Shown one piece after another: positions 38,859 to 49,057 of a DNA stretch of 64,000 bases. Made by a program: the position numbers and the translations under genes. The stretch is from positions 43,742 through 107,741 of the forward strand of contig NZ_BMII01000020.1 in the NCBI RefSeq assembly GCF_014641855.1, given 5' to 3'. Source of the stretch: Shewanella inventionis. Its GTDB lineage: Bacteria; Pseudomonadota; Gammaproteobacteria; Enterobacterales; Shewanellaceae. The notes below the pieces were generated by a model that had not been told where the DNA came from, ran no database searches, and saw only the letters and a program-made list of their open reading frames with translations. Every line of letters starts with the position of its first letter. Within the stretch, counting starts at the first letter, position 1.

Positions 38859-39401
38859 TCATTGCTTGTCAGATTTTTCAGTTACCGTATCGTTGTTTTG
38901 AGTTTCATTGCCAAGTTTATCAAGCGGTGCTTTAGAGGTTAATTTTTCAGCCTCCTGTGCTCGCTCAACTAATTTATTGTATTCAGATTCAGTAATTAAA
39001 TAGCTTTTTAGCGGTGGTAAAGTGCTAGCAGCTTTTTGCTCCAATGGAATGTCTGCCAAACCACTGATGTCCACTCGCCCGAATATAAGGGCAATGGCTA
39101 TCACAATGACATGGATCATGAGCACCACAAACCAACTATTATTCGCCATTAAACGTGTTAATTTTCCGCTTAAGCCAGCCTCTTGTGGCAAGGATTCATC
39201 AGACAATAACGGCTCATTAGTTTCACTAATGGGTGATATCACACCTTTAAACTGTAATTGAATATCATCGGCTATGTGCTGTTGATGTTGCTCAAGAGTG
39301 TCAACATCGAAGTTATTTTCATCGCTAATGAAGGGGGTCACATCGAGGTTAAACTGAATGTGTTCAACGTCATCCTCAGGTGTCAACCTTGTTGTGTTCA
39401 T
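38859..39401 (-). CDS. Single-pass membrane protein of unknown function
   Basis: 180 aa. Acidic N-terminus of ~85 residues, one membrane helix at about 91-110 (WFVVLMIHVIVIAIALIFG), and a polar Lys/Glu/Gln-rich C-terminal tail of ~70 residues. No family recognised. Convergent with rrtA, 17 bases apart. Confidence 0.65.
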   Translation of the reverse strand: MNTTRLTPEDDVEHIQFNLDVTPFISDENNFDVDTLEQHQQHIADDIQLQFKGVISPISETNEPLLSDESLPQEAGLSGKLTRLMANNSWFVVLMIHVIVIAIALIFGRVDISGLADIPLEQKAASTLPPLKSYLITESEYNKLVERAQEAEKLTSKAPLDKLGNETQNNDTVTEKSDKQ

Positions 39402-39718
39402 ATGCTCAACCTACATCACATGCTTTGATATTTGGCTTAAGTATAACGTGAATCACCATTTTATTAGCATTGTATTTATCTATATTCATATTAAAAAAGT
39501 GAACTCCAGCTATTTTAAGGGAACTTAATCAACTGAATAAAATGATAAAAACCAAAAATCACAACTTTCAGCTTACACGTGTTCACCTAAATGTGGCTAT
39601 TTGAAATTGGGGCTGATAGACTAATGCTCATAGTCGTTTTAAGGTTGTTACGTTTAACCCTAAAAGATTAACAGGCCAGCACAGCTTAAGATCAATCCAC
39701 GTTTTCAAACAGGATAGT
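39402..39718. other. 317-base divergent intergenic region
   Basis: AT-rich gap between the leftward membrane-protein gene and the rightward hemolysin-III gene; presumably both promoters. No gene or distinctive repeat seen. Confidence 0.5.
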
Positions 39719-40402
39719 ATGAACTCTTTAACCGATACATTAATTACCGAGCAATCCACTGCAGCGGTTTCAATATCTGACTATTCGCACAAAGAAGAAC
39801 TCGCCAATGCCATATCCCATGCGCTTGGTGTATTTGCGGGTATAGTGGGGTTAATTTTAATGTTATTAAAAGCACCACCAGAATTGTCTTTTATGCAAAT
39901 CAGTGGCGTTACTGTGTATGGCATAAGCATCATTGTGCTTTTTATGGCCTCAACGTTATATCACTCCAGTAAAAGCCAGCTCTGGCGTAAACGTTTTAAA
40001 ATGGCCGATCATTGTGCTATTTATACGTTAATTGCGGGTACATACACTCCGTTAATGTTAATTAGCATTCAAAGCCCGCAAGCCACAATAGTCTTAGCGT
40101 CTATTTGGACGCTAGCATTAGGCGGCATTGTGTTTAAAACCCTCTTTATTGGCCGATTTAAAGCCTTTAGCGTGATACTGTATTTAATTATGGGTTGGTT
40201 ATGCGTCACGGTAATGGGCGATTTAAAAAGCCAAATGAGTGATTTAGGTTTAGGCCTGTTACTTGCTGGGGGGATATTTTACAGTCTTGGTGTGATATTT
40301 TACGTAGGCAAACGCATCCCATTTAACCATGCGATTTGGCATCTATTTGTATTAGGCGGCGCGTTTAATCACTTTTTGTGTATTTATCTTACCGTACTGT
40401 AA
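39719..40402 (+). CDS. Hemolysin III / PAQR family membrane protein (TrhA-like)
   Basis: 227 aa, seven membrane segments. Family motifs: EELANAISHALG near residue 27, MASTLYHSSKS, DHCAIYTLIAGTYTPL and the C-terminal FNHAIWHLFVLGG with conserved His residues of the metal site. Some bacterial members affect membrane energetics and fluidity. Despite the name, haemolysis is not implied. Confidence 0.9.
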   Translation: MNSLTDTLITEQSTAAVSISDYSHKEELANAISHALGVFAGIVGLILMLLKAPPELSFMQISGVTVYGISIIVLFMASTLYHSSKSQLWRKRFKMADHCAIYTLIAGTYTPLMLISIQSPQATIVLASIWTLALGGIVFKTLFIGRFKAFSVILYLIMGWLCVTVMGDLKSQMSDLGLGLLLAGGIFYSLGVIFYVGKRIPFNHAIWHLFVLGGAFNHFLCIYLTVL

Positions 40403-40514
40403 AAAATGATTAAAAGTTCGTTATCAACATTTATCAGCAAAAAATAAAATGCAGTTGTACATTGACTGCCATTTTTCTATCATCTATTGCTAATACATTC
40501 TCGGTTGCAAGAGC

Positions 40515-40859
40515 ATGAATAAACTGACTCCTATGGAGCGAATATGGTTTATTGTTAATCTTATCCCCCACGGTTCTGTGTTACCTTACGGCGTAGTGGC
40601 TGACTTAGCAGGGCTTCCTGGGCGAGCGAGGTATGTCTCAAGGGCTCTTAGGCTGGCACCCGATCCACTTTTTCTACCATGGCACAGAGTAATCAATAGT
40701 CTGGGTAAAATTTCGTTTGCAAAAGACACTGAACCATTTCGTACACAAAAAGAATTGCTCAGATCAGAAGGTATTACAGTGAACGCTGGCAAGATTTCGT
40801 TGTCTCAATATCAATGGAAACCAGATCTCGCGACGTTAGTTTTTGAGCTACCCTTTTAA
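40515..40859 (+). CDS. Alkyltransferase-like protein (ATL)
   Basis: 114 aa MGMT C-terminal-domain homologue in which the active-site PCHR is replaced by PWHRVI (about residues 54-59), the hallmark of ATL proteins. ATLs bind O6-alkylguanine without repairing it and hand the lesion to nucleotide excision repair. GRARYVSRAL is the DNA-binding helix with the arginine finger. Confidence 0.92.
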   Translation: MNKLTPMERIWFIVNLIPHGSVLPYGVVADLAGLPGRARYVSRALRLAPDPLFLPWHRVINSLGKISFAKDTEPFRTQKELLRSEGITVNAGKISLSQYQWKPDLATLVFELPF

Positions 40860-40901
40860 AGTCAAGCTGTTAACGTTATAAACTGTTAAGGTAATAACAC
40901 A

Positions 40902-41906
40902 TTGATCAATATATTTTTTCGCTCACTGACATTAATGTGCTTTATGAGCCCTGTGGCGTTTGTTCACGGTGCAGATAATGCTTTATCAACGGCTACGGAT
41001 GGAGAATCAACTAAACAGTTGAACGCATCTGAAGTCAACGCAATTGCTGAAACAATAATACAACATCAGCCTCAAAGGCTGACAAACATTGACGAGCAAG
41101 CGGCAATTTTATCCCCTTTAATTGCTCATACAGCAAATTATACCGTCTTTTATGGCGACATCGAACTAGGCGTTGCACGTTATCGACTTCCTGCCACTAA
41201 CAGCGGCTTTTATCGCTACGAATTTAACAGCGATGTGAGTTTATTGATGTTGTCTGACCAACGCAGTCTTAAAAGTGAGTTCACTTTAGAAAACGGTAAG
41301 TTGGTCCCTTTTCGATATGTTCACGAGCGAAGCGGTACCGGAAGTGACTACGCGGAACAAACCGCTTTTGCTAAAGCACAACAATTTATTCATACCATTT
41401 ATAAAAAAGAAGCACTCAAGTTGCCCTATGAGGACAACATATTTGATCCTTTGGCCGTTCAATTGCAATTTAGAATGGATTTAGCGGCTAACATCAGGCC
41501 GTTAGACTATAAAATGGTAAAAGAAAAGGAAGTCGATGATTATCAATTTCGTGTCTTAGGTAAAGAAACGCTTGTACTAAAAAGTGGCACTTACGATACC
41601 GTAAAAGTCGAAGTGGTGCGTGAGGCAAAAAAGGCTAAAAAACGCCAAACCTATTTCTGGATGGCCACCAATCTTGCCTACCTGCCAGTACGATTAAGTC
41701 ATTTTTCAAAAGGCAGTAAACAATTAGATATTCAGTTAGCTGACTACCATTTTGAAAAACCATTGCCACCGATGACACCAATTATGATCGATGGCCCTTT
41801 GTCGACAGACACAACCGCCATAGATGATTTAGTCACTGATGCTGAAAACAATACTGACATCAGTGATTCTGAATTAGATGAAATTAAACGTTTAGCGACT
41901 GATTAA
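40902..41906 (+). CDS. DUF3108 domain exported protein
   Basis: 334 aa, TTG start. Signal peptide at residues 1-24 (MINIFFRSLTLMCFMSPVAFVHGA). The central part (ANYTVFYGDIELGVARYRL, then TYFWMATNLAYLPVRLSHF) matches DUF3108, a beta-rich periplasmic domain of unknown function. The C-terminal ~35 residues are acidic. Its last 15 bases overlap the convergent amidotransferase gene. Confidence 0.8.
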   Translation: MINIFFRSLTLMCFMSPVAFVHGADNALSTATDGESTKQLNASEVNAIAETIIQHQPQRLTNIDEQAAILSPLIAHTANYTVFYGDIELGVARYRLPATNSGFYRYEFNSDVSLLMLSDQRSLKSEFTLENGKLVPFRYVHERSGTGSDYAEQTAFAKAQQFIHTIYKKEALKLPYEDNIFDPLAVQLQFRMDLAANIRPLDYKMVKEKEVDDYQFRVLGKETLVLKSGTYDTVKVEVVREAKKAKKRQTYFWMATNLAYLPVRLSHFSKGSKQLDIQLADYHFEKPLPPMTPIMIDGPLSTDTTAIDDLVTDAENNTDISDSELDEIKRLATD

Positions 41907-42671
41907 TTCACCTTGACGAAATATTTTCCATTCGCCAGGAGCCAATTTAATCCAGTTTTCATTATTGGTTAATGGTCTTGTGGCAATGACAGTGACCACG
42001 TCGTTTGGCGTGGTTTCTTTACTAAAATCAATCACCACATCAGTATCAATTAACGTTGCTTTACCAAACGGGGCACGGCGCGTGATATGACATAAATTGT
42101 TTGTGCAATACGCCATTAAATCAATCCCGTTGCTTAATAGCATATTAAATACTCCTAACTGACGAATTTCATCTGCCAGCTGGGCAATATAATCAAATAC
42201 CGGCGCGACATCGTCAGGTTCATGCTCACCAAATTGGTTAACGACAGCATCTAAAATCCAGCAAAAAGCCAATTCACTGTCGGTATCGCCCACAGGTTGA
42301 AAACGAGAAACGCCAGCAAATTTTTCAGCGTAACCTGTTAATTGGCCATTATGAGCATAGGTCCAATAACGGCCCCATAACTCGCGAGTAAATGGGTGAG
42401 TATTAACTAAAGACACACAACCTCGATTGGCCTGGCGTATGTGGCTTACAACGATTTCACTTTTGATGGGATAAGATTTAATCAGCTCCGCAATATGTGA
42501 TTTACTGCTCGGGCAAGCATCTTTAAATGTACGATTACCTTTACCTTCGTAAAACGTAATGCCCCAACCATCAACATGCGGGCCAGTTACCCCACCACGC
42601 TCAGCTAATCCGGTAAAACTAAACACAATATCTGTGGGTACATTGGCACTCATCGCCAGTAATTCGCACAT
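41892..42671 (-). CDS. Class II glutamine amidotransferase (YafJ family)
   Basis: 259 aa. N-terminal nucleophile: MCELLAMSAN puts Cys at residue 2, exposed after Met removal. GWGITFYEG, SHIRQANRG and NTHPF with TYAHNGQL complete the Ntn-glutaminase site. YafJ proteins contain only the glutaminase domain; their acceptor reaction is unknown. Confidence 0.9.
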   Translation of the reverse strand: MCELLAMSANVPTDIVFSFTGLAERGGVTGPHVDGWGITFYEGKGNRTFKDACPSSKSHIAELIKSYPIKSEIVVSHIRQANRGCVSLVNTHPFTRELWGRYWTYAHNGQLTGYAEKFAGVSRFQPVGDTDSELAFCWILDAVVNQFGEHEPDDVAPVFDYIAQLADEIRQLGVFNMLLSNGIDLMAYCTNNLCHITRRAPFGKATLIDTDVVIDFSKETTPNDVVTVIATRPLTNNENWIKLAPGEWKIFRQGELISR

Positions 42672-42780
42672 TAAACTTGCCTTTATAGTTGTTAAATTAC
42701 GCTAAATTGAGCGATTTTAATAAGTCGAACGTATTGTATCTACTATGCTTATAGAGTGGAATATTTCAAACACACAAATA

Positions 42781-42798
42781 TTTAAACAATTGTTTGAA
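42781..42798. promoter_or_regulatory. Candidate PsrA operator upstream of the second fadE
   Basis: TTTAAACAATTGTTTGAA is a near-perfect inverted repeat of the AAAC-N4-GTTT type, equivalent to the box at psrA (27296-27313). A partial half site TTTCAAAC lies just upstream (42765-42772). 132 bases before the fadE start. Confidence 0.7.
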
Positions 42799-42930
42799 AA
42801 ACACTTGTATTCGAGGCTACATCAGGTTAACTTTTATGTGACACAGGTCTGACCACAATCTTTCCTGTGAATGAGATCAACAATAAATAAGCTATTTTTG
42901 TCTACACAAATAGCTTTAAGGAGAAGTACA

Positions 42931-45378
42931 GTGACCACCCTACTTTGGATCATCGCGATGATCTTTGTGCTCGGCGCAATGGCATACTTAAGAGTATCGC
43001 TATTATCGACAACAATTGCTGCGGCAGTTGTGCTCGTTGTTGGCAGCACAATGGACATTATTGGTGTTATTTCATGGATAGTATTCCTTGTTATTGCACT
43101 GCCATTAAACATCAAATCGTTTAGACAAAACTTTATCAGTCGTCCACTGCTAAAAGTTTATCGCGGTATTATGCCTGAGATGTCTTCAACTGAAAAAGAA
43201 GCCATTGAAGCGGGTACCACATGGTGGGAAGCTGATTTGTTTGCCGGTAACCCTAACTGGAGCAAACTTCATAATTACCCTAAAGCACGTTTAACTGCTG
43301 AAGAACAGGCTTTCTTAGATGGCCCTGTTGAAGAAGTGTGTAAAATGGTCAATCAACACCAAGTTTCGCATGAGCTTGGCGATTTACCACAAGATGTGTG
43401 GCAGTACTTAAAAGATAACGGCTTCTTTGCCATGATCATTAAGAAAAAGTATGGCGGTTTAGAGTACTCTGCTTATGCTCAATCTTGTGTATTACAAAAA
43501 TTAGCTGGCGTTAGCAGCGAACTGGCTTCTACTGTGGGTGTACCTAACTCACTTGGTCCTGGTGAATTACTGCAACATTATGGTACTAAAGATCAACAAG
43601 ACCATTATTTACCTCGCCTAGCAAAAGGATTAGAAGTCCCTTGTTTTGCACTAACCAGCCCAGAAGCAGGCAGTGATGCAGGTTCTATCCCTGACTTTGG
43701 TGTAGTGTGTAAAGGCGAATTCCAAGGCGAAGAAGTGCTTGGTATGAAACTAACGTGGAACAAGCGTTACATTACCTTAGCACCAGTAGCAACAGTATTA
43801 GGCCTTGCCTTTAAACTGCGCGACCCTGACCACCTATTAGGCGATAAAGAAGAATTAGGCATCACTTGCGCGTTAATTCCTACTGACATTCCAGGTGTAG
43901 AAACCGGCCGCCGTCACTTCCCGTTAAACTGTATGTTCCAAAATGGTCCAACACGCGGCAACGAAGTGTTTGTACCGTTAAGCTTCATTATTGGTGGCCC
44001 AGAAATGGCCGGCCAAGGTTGGAGAATGTTAGTTGAGTGTTTATCTGTAGGTCGTGGTATTACGCTACCTTCAAACTCAGCAGGTGGTGTTAAAACTGCA
44101 GCGGTTGCAACCGGTGCATATGCTCGCATTCGTCGTCAATTTAAATTACCTATCGGTAAGTTAGAAGGTATCGAAGAGCCAATGGCACGTATTGGTGGTA
44201 ACGCTTACCTTATGGATGCAGTTGCTACATTAACGACCACTGCTATCGATTTAGGTGAAAAACCATCTGTTATTTCAGCCATTGTTAAATACCACTTAAC
44301 AGACAGAATGCAAAAATGTGTCATCGACGCAATGGACATTCACGGTGGTAAAGGTGTGTGTCTTGGGCCTAATAACTATCTAGGTCGCGGTTATCAAGCG
44401 GCACCAATTGCCATTACGGTAGAAGGTGCAAACATTTTAACCCGCTCAATGATTATTTATGGTCAAGGCGCTATTCGTTGTCATCCATATGTATTAGCTG
44501 AGATGGAATCTGCTTTTGACACTGATGCAAATCGTGGCTTAGACAATTTTGACGCGGCTATCTTTGGACATATTGGTTTTGCTACTTCTAACTTTATTCG
44601 TAGCTTGTGGATGGGTGTGACCTCATCTTACTTCACCAACAGCCCATACTCAGATAAAACCAAACGTTACTATCAGCAAATGAACCGTTTCAGTGCTAAC
44701 TTAGCATTGTTATCTGATTTAGCTATGGCAACCTTAGGTGGAAACTTAAAACGTAAAGAACGTATTTCTGCGCGTTTAGGTGACTTATTAAGTCAGTTGT
44801 ATTTAACCTCTGCAACCCTAAAACGTTATGAAGATGACGGTCGTTTAACTGAAGATTTACCTTTAGTGCAATGGGCTGTAGAAGACTCATTGTACAAACT
44901 ACAAGATTCATTAGATGACTTATTGAATAACTTCCCAATGGGGCTAGGTATTGCATTACGTGCTGTAATCTTCCCATTTGGTCGTCCAATTAAACGTCCT
45001 AGTGATGTATTAGATCACAAAGTGGCTAAAATCATGCAAACACCATGTGCAAGCCGTGATCGTTTAGGTAAAGGTCAGTTCTGGACTCCATCTGAGTTCA
45101 ACGCTGTAGGTATCCAAGAACAAACGTTTAAGGATATTCTTGCCGCAGAACCTTTGTATGACAAAGTGTGTAAGGCTGCGGGTAAACGTCTACCATTTAT
45201 GTGGTTAGATAAAGTTGCAGCAGAAGGTAAAGCGCTAGGTGTGTTAAGCGACAGCGAAATCGCTTTACTTGAACGTGCTGAAATTGGTCGTCTAAAATCA
45301 ATTAACGTTGATGATTTTGATACTAATGAATTACGTGCTCAACTTGCCCCTAAAGCTAAGCAAGAAAAAGCAGCTTAA
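42931..45378 (+). CDS. fadE: Acyl-CoA dehydrogenase FadE, second copy
   Basis: 815 aa from GTG 42931, chosen because AAGGAG lies 7 bases upstream and the length equals E. coli FadE (814); the frame is open from 42871 but with no ribosome-binding site. N-terminal membrane segments ([18 protein letters not shown] and following), acyl-CoA dehydrogenase core with [18 protein letters not shown] and a C-terminal DUF1974 domain. Clearly homologous to the FadE at 24348 but diverged. PsrA-type box and own terminator suggest independent transcription under the same fatty-acid signal. Confidence 0.93.
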   Translation: MTTLLWIIAMIFVLGAMAYLRVSLLSTTIAAAVVLVVGSTMDIIGVISWIVFLVIALPLNIKSFRQNFISRPLLKVYRGIMPEMSSTEKEAIEAGTTWWEADLFAGNPNWSKLHNYPKARLTAEEQAFLDGPVEEVCKMVNQHQVSHELGDLPQDVWQYLKDNGFFAMIIKKKYGGLEYSAYAQSCVLQKLAGVSSELASTVGVPNSLGPGELLQHYGTKDQQDHYLPRLAKGLEVPCFALTSPEAGSDAGSIPDFGVVCKGEFQGEEVLGMKLTWNKRYITLAPVATVLGLAFKLRDPDHLLGDKEELGITCALIPTDIPGVETGRRHFPLNCMFQNGPTRGNEVFVPLSFIIGGPEMAGQGWRMLVECLSVGRGITLPSNSAGGVKTAAVATGAYARIRRQFKLPIGKLEGIEEPMARIGGNAYLMDAVATLTTTAIDLGEKPSVISAIVKYHLTDRMQKCVIDAMDIHGGKGVCLGPNNYLGRGYQAAPIAITVEGANILTRSMIIYGQGAIRCHPYVLAEMESAFDTDANRGLDNFDAAIFGHIGFATSNFIRSLWMGVTSSYFTNSPYSDKTKRYYQQMNRFSANLALLSDLAMATLGGNLKRKERISARLGDLLSQLYLTSATLKRYEDDGRLTEDLPLVQWAVEDSLYKLQDSLDDLLNNFPMGLGIALRAVIFPFGRPIKRPSDVLDHKVAKIMQTPCASRDRLGKGQFWTPSEFNAVGIQEQTFKDILAAEPLYDKVCKAAGKRLPFMWLDKVAAEGKALGVLSDSEIALLERAEIGRLKSINVDDFDTNELRAQLAPKAKQEKAA

Positions 45379-45395
45379 CCATTAAGCTGATGTAA

Positions 45396-45427
45396 AAAAG
45401 GTAAAGCCTGTGCTTTACCTTTTTTTA
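45396..45427 (+). terminator. Rho-independent terminator of fadE (second copy)
   Basis: AAAGGTAAAGC-CTGT-GCTTTACCTTT stem followed by T-run to 45426. Confidence 0.9.
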
Positions 45428-45467
45428 TCACTAAAAAAAATCAAAAACAAAAACATTAAGGACAATC

Positions 45468-45896
45468 ATGAAACACCTTACAGGCCTAGAGCTCATGCAA
45501 GCCATGCTAAAGGGCGATATTCCGCCTCCCTCTATTAGCGAAACCATCCCGATGAAAGCCGTTGAAGTGAGTGACGGTAAAGTGACATTCGAAGCCATGG
45601 CCAATGAGCGTCACCTTAATCCTATGGGTGGTGTACATGGTGGATTTGCCGCAACAGTATTAGACACTGTAACCGCATGTGCTGTTCACTCAGCACTTGG
45701 CGCAGGTGTGAGTTATTCAACCATTGATTTAGCGATTAAAATGGTACGCCCTGTGCCGCAAAATAAAACGTTGATTGCTACCGGCAGCTTAATGAACCTG
45801 TCTAAGTCATTAGGCATTTCTGAAGGGAGATTAACAACAGAAGACGGAAAATTATTAGCCACTGCCACAGCCAGCTGTCTTATTTTGCGTCCGTAA
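45468..45896 (+). CDS. PaaI-family hotdog thioesterase
   Basis: 142 aa single hotdog domain. NPMGGVHGGFAATVLDTVTA (about residues 46-65) is the PaaI signature with the catalytic Asp. Hydrolyses acyl- or aryl-CoA esters; its position behind fadE suggests a role in fatty-acid turnover (inferred). Terminator between the two genes implies separate transcription. Confidence 0.85.
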   Translation: MKHLTGLELMQAMLKGDIPPPSISETIPMKAVEVSDGKVTFEAMANERHLNPMGGVHGGFAATVLDTVTACAVHSALGAGVSYSTIDLAIKMVRPVPQNKTLIATGSLMNLSKSLGISEGRLTTEDGKLLATATASCLILRP

Positions 45897-45920
45897 CGAA
45901 CAACGTTTAGGTGGGATAAC

Positions 45921-45953
45921 AAAAAGCCAGTCATTTACGTGACTGGCTTTTTG
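45921..45953. terminator. Bidirectional terminator between the thioesterase and RND pump genes
   Basis: AAAAAGCCAGTCA-TTTACG-TGACTGGCTTTTT symmetrical stem with A- and T-runs on both sides. Confidence 0.92.
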
Positions 45954-45961
45954 TATTTGAG

Positions 45962-48900
45962 TTAGTCTTGTTTTAACTCTATCTCTAATTGTCTTGCGAC
46001 CGATTCTGGTGAGCTGCTGTTCCGCGCAAATAAGCTATAAGCAACAGGAATGACAATTAAGGTGAAAAACGTTGCCAGTAAAATCCCCGACAACACCACC
46101 ACACCTATCACAAAACGCGTTTCTGCGCCTGCGCCAGAGGCAATCACTAAAGGGATTGAACCTGCTGCAGTGGTAATACCTGTCATTAAAATAGGACGTA
46201 AACGTTGGGTTGATGCTTGTAAAATGGCCTGTTGAAACTCAACGCCACGATCTCGCAACTGGTTTGCAAACTCAACGATTAAAATCCCATTTTTTGCCGC
46301 CAAACCGACCAGCATAATAATGCCAATTTGACTGTAGATATTGATACTCTGCCCCGTTAACCATAATCCTACTAACGCACCTAGCGTTGCCAACGGCACA
46401 GTAAGCATAATGACCATGGGATGAATATAACTTTCAAACTGAGCGGCCAGTACTAAAAACACGATCCCCAGCGCCAATAAAAAGACAAAGTTCATTGAAC
46501 TACCAGAGCTTTGATAATCCAAAGATGGCCCTTTGTAACTTATGACCACTTCGGCAGGCAAATAGGTGGCGGCAAGATTGTTTAAATAATCTAGCGCTTC
46601 ACCTAGGCTATAATCGGGTGCCAAGTTAGCTTCAAGGGTAATAGAACGCATTCGATTGTAACGGTTAAGCGAACTAGCATCGGCAAACTCTTCAATGGAC
46701 ACCAAATTTGACAGTGGTATTAACGCTTGTGAACGATCTGAGCGTACATAAATGTTTTCCATATCGGTTGCGGTGCTTTGATTATCTCGATTACCCTCGA
46801 CAATGACATCGTATTCTTCACCATCTCTCATAAAAGTTGTCACTAAACGTGAACCCAACATGGATTCGAGAGTACGTCCAATATGAGAAATTGACACACC
46901 AAGATCTGCCGCACGTTCACGGTCAATGATCACTCTTAATTGCGGTTTAGTTTCTTGGTAATCGTGATCTAAACCAATAATGTTATGATTTTCTTTTGCT
47001 TTTTCAAGCAAGGTGTCACGCCAATCAGCAAGCTCTTCATAGCTTGGACCACCAATCACAAACTGAACAGGTTTGCCAACACCCCGCCCAAATGCTTGTC
47101 GCATTATCGGAAATGCTCTAATACCCGCTAAATCATCTAAACGGCTGCGGATATCTGCAATAATTTCATTGGCACTTCTGCGTTCAGCCCAATCCTCAAG
47201 AACAATAATCGCCATACCATTTGAAAAATCAGCCGCATTACCAAACCCACGCGGAGCACGAATAAGTAAGCGTTTGATATCGCCGCTTTCAACCAATGGC
47301 ATTAAGCGCCCTTCGACTTCGTCCATGTATTTTTCAATGTATTCAAAGCTGGCACCTTGCGGCCCGTTAACCATTAAAAACATGGCGCCACGGTCTTCTT
47401 GAGGTGCAAACTCTTGGGGCACTTTGTTAAGTAAATATCCACTTAGCGCAAAAGAAATGAGCACAACAAGTGAGACTAAAACAGGACGTTTTATCCCCGC
47501 ATGAAGGGTGATTAAGTACCATTGAGACAATGAATTCATCATTTTATCAACCTGCTTAACTAACCATGGGTCTTGATCAGCAGGTTTAAGTAATTTAGAA
47601 CACATCATTGGCGTTAACGTTAATGCTACGATACTTGAAAAAATCACCGCAGCGCTCATCGTCACAGCAAACTCTTTAAATAGCTTACCTAAATCGCCTT
47701 CTAGAAAGGTAATTGGCATAAATACCGCTACCAGCACTAACGTGGTTGCCACAACCGCAAAAGCGACTTCACGAGCACCTAAAAATGCCGCTTTTAGTGG
47801 TGAGTCACCCTCTTCGATACGTCGATGAATGTTTTCTAGCATCACAATGGCATCATCAACTACCATACCAATTGCCAAAATCATGGCCAGTAAGGTCAGT
47901 AAATTGATGGTATAGCCTAGGGCATATAGCACAATAAAAGTGGCTAACAAGGACACCGGAACGGTAATCGCGGGGATTAACATTGCCCTTACTGAACCTA
48001 AAAACAAGTAAATCACCACAATCACCAATATCATGGCAATAAATAAGGTTTGATACACTTCATCGATAGAGGCTTCAATAAACACAGAGCTGTCGTATGA
48101 GCGTTTAATCTCCATACCTGCTGGCAAGGTTGGATTTAATTTATCAACGAGGGCATTGGCAGCGCGTGCCACCTCCAATGTGTTGGCGGTCGACTGCTTA
48201 CTGACCCCCAAACCAATCATTGACTCTTTATTGCCTCTGAAGATAATCCGCTCTTCTTCAGAGCCGATCTCAACTTTGGCAACATCAGACAGCTTGACTA
48301 AATAACCATCATCACCTTGAGTAATCACCAGGTTAGAAAAGTCTTCTGCGTTTTTAAAGACCCTATCTAGCCTGACTGTAAAATGGCGGTCTTTAGATTC
48401 AATAGAACCTGCCGGTAACTCAACGTTTTCAGAACGAAGCGCGTCTTCAACATCAGACACAGTCAAGTTGCGAGAGGCTAATGCCTGGCGGTCAATCCAT
48501 ATGCGCAGTGCATACACTTTACCGCCACCTAGCCGCAAAGTAGACACACCGTCTATCACCGAGAATCTGTCAACTAAATACCGATTGGCATAATCTGTTA
48601 GCTCTAACGTGTCCATTTGGTCTGAAACCAAATTTAACCACATTATCACTTCATCACTGCCGTTAGCTTTAAAAATAGAAGGTGAATCTGCTTCTTCTGG
48701 TAATTGTTCTAATAAACCCGATATGCGATCACGAACATCGTTTGTTGCCGCTTCAATATCGCGGTTAATATCAAATTCAATGGTCACACTTGAGCGGCCG
48801 TCACTACTCGATGAGCTAATGTGACGTATTCCCTCAATACCACTAATTTGATCTTCAACTAATTGTGTTATCCGGCTTTCTACAACAGAAGCACTGGCAC

Positions 48901-49057
48901 CACGATAACTGGTTTCAACAGACACAATTGGTGGATCAATATTGGGGTATTCACGTAGCGGTAATTTCCCAAACGATACTAAGCCTAATACAATCAGTAA
49001 AATACTGACAACAGATGCGAAAACCGGTCTTTTAACCGATAAGTCTGTTAATATCAT
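45962..49057 (-). CDS. RND-family multidrug efflux pump, inner-membrane subunit
   Basis: 1031 aa, HAE1-type AcrB/MexF homologue with 12 membrane segments and two large periplasmic loops. Starts MILTDLSVKRPVFASVVSILL; transmembrane proton-relay Asp pair in AIGMVVDDAIVMLENI; RPILMTGITTAAGSIPLV near the C-terminus. Proton-driven export of hydrophobic compounds. Its start overlaps the stop of the adaptor gene by 4 bases, so the two are translationally coupled; no outer-membrane channel gene is nearby, so a TolC-type partner encoded elsewhere is expected. Confidence 0.93.
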   Translation of the reverse strand: MILTDLSVKRPVFASVVSILLIVLGLVSFGKLPLREYPNIDPPIVSVETSYRGASASVVESRITQLVEDQISGIEGIRHISSSSSDGRSSVTIEFDINRDIEAATNDVRDRISGLLEQLPEEADSPSIFKANGSDEVIMWLNLVSDQMDTLELTDYANRYLVDRFSVIDGVSTLRLGGGKVYALRIWIDRQALASRNLTVSDVEDALRSENVELPAGSIESKDRHFTVRLDRVFKNAEDFSNLVITQGDDGYLVKLSDVAKVEIGSEEERIIFRGNKESMIGLGVSKQSTANTLEVARAANALVDKLNPTLPAGMEIKRSYDSSVFIEASIDEVYQTLFIAMILVIVVIYLFLGSVRAMLIPAITVPVSLLATFIVLYALGYTINLLTLLAMILAIGMVVDDAIVMLENIHRRIEEGDSPLKAAFLGAREVAFAVVATTLVLVAVFMPITFLEGDLGKLFKEFAVTMSAAVIFSSIVALTLTPMMCSKLLKPADQDPWLVKQVDKMMNSLSQWYLITLHAGIKRPVLVSLVVLISFALSGYLLNKVPQEFAPQEDRGAMFLMVNGPQGASFEYIEKYMDEVEGRLMPLVESGDIKRLLIRAPRGFGNAADFSNGMAIIVLEDWAERRSANEIIADIRSRLDDLAGIRAFPIMRQAFGRGVGKPVQFVIGGPSYEELADWRDTLLEKAKENHNIIGLDHDYQETKPQLRVIIDRERAADLGVSISHIGRTLESMLGSRLVTTFMRDGEEYDVIVEGNRDNQSTATDMENIYVRSDRSQALIPLSNLVSIEEFADASSLNRYNRMRSITLEANLAPDYSLGEALDYLNNLAATYLPAEVVISYKGPSLDYQSSGSSMNFVFLLALGIVFLVLAAQFESYIHPMVIMLTVPLATLGALVGLWLTGQSINIYSQIGIIMLVGLAAKNGILIVEFANQLRDRGVEFQQAILQASTQRLRPILMTGITTAAGSIPLVIASGAGAETRFVIGVVVLSGILLATFFTLIVIPVAYSLFARNSSSPESVARQLEIELKQD

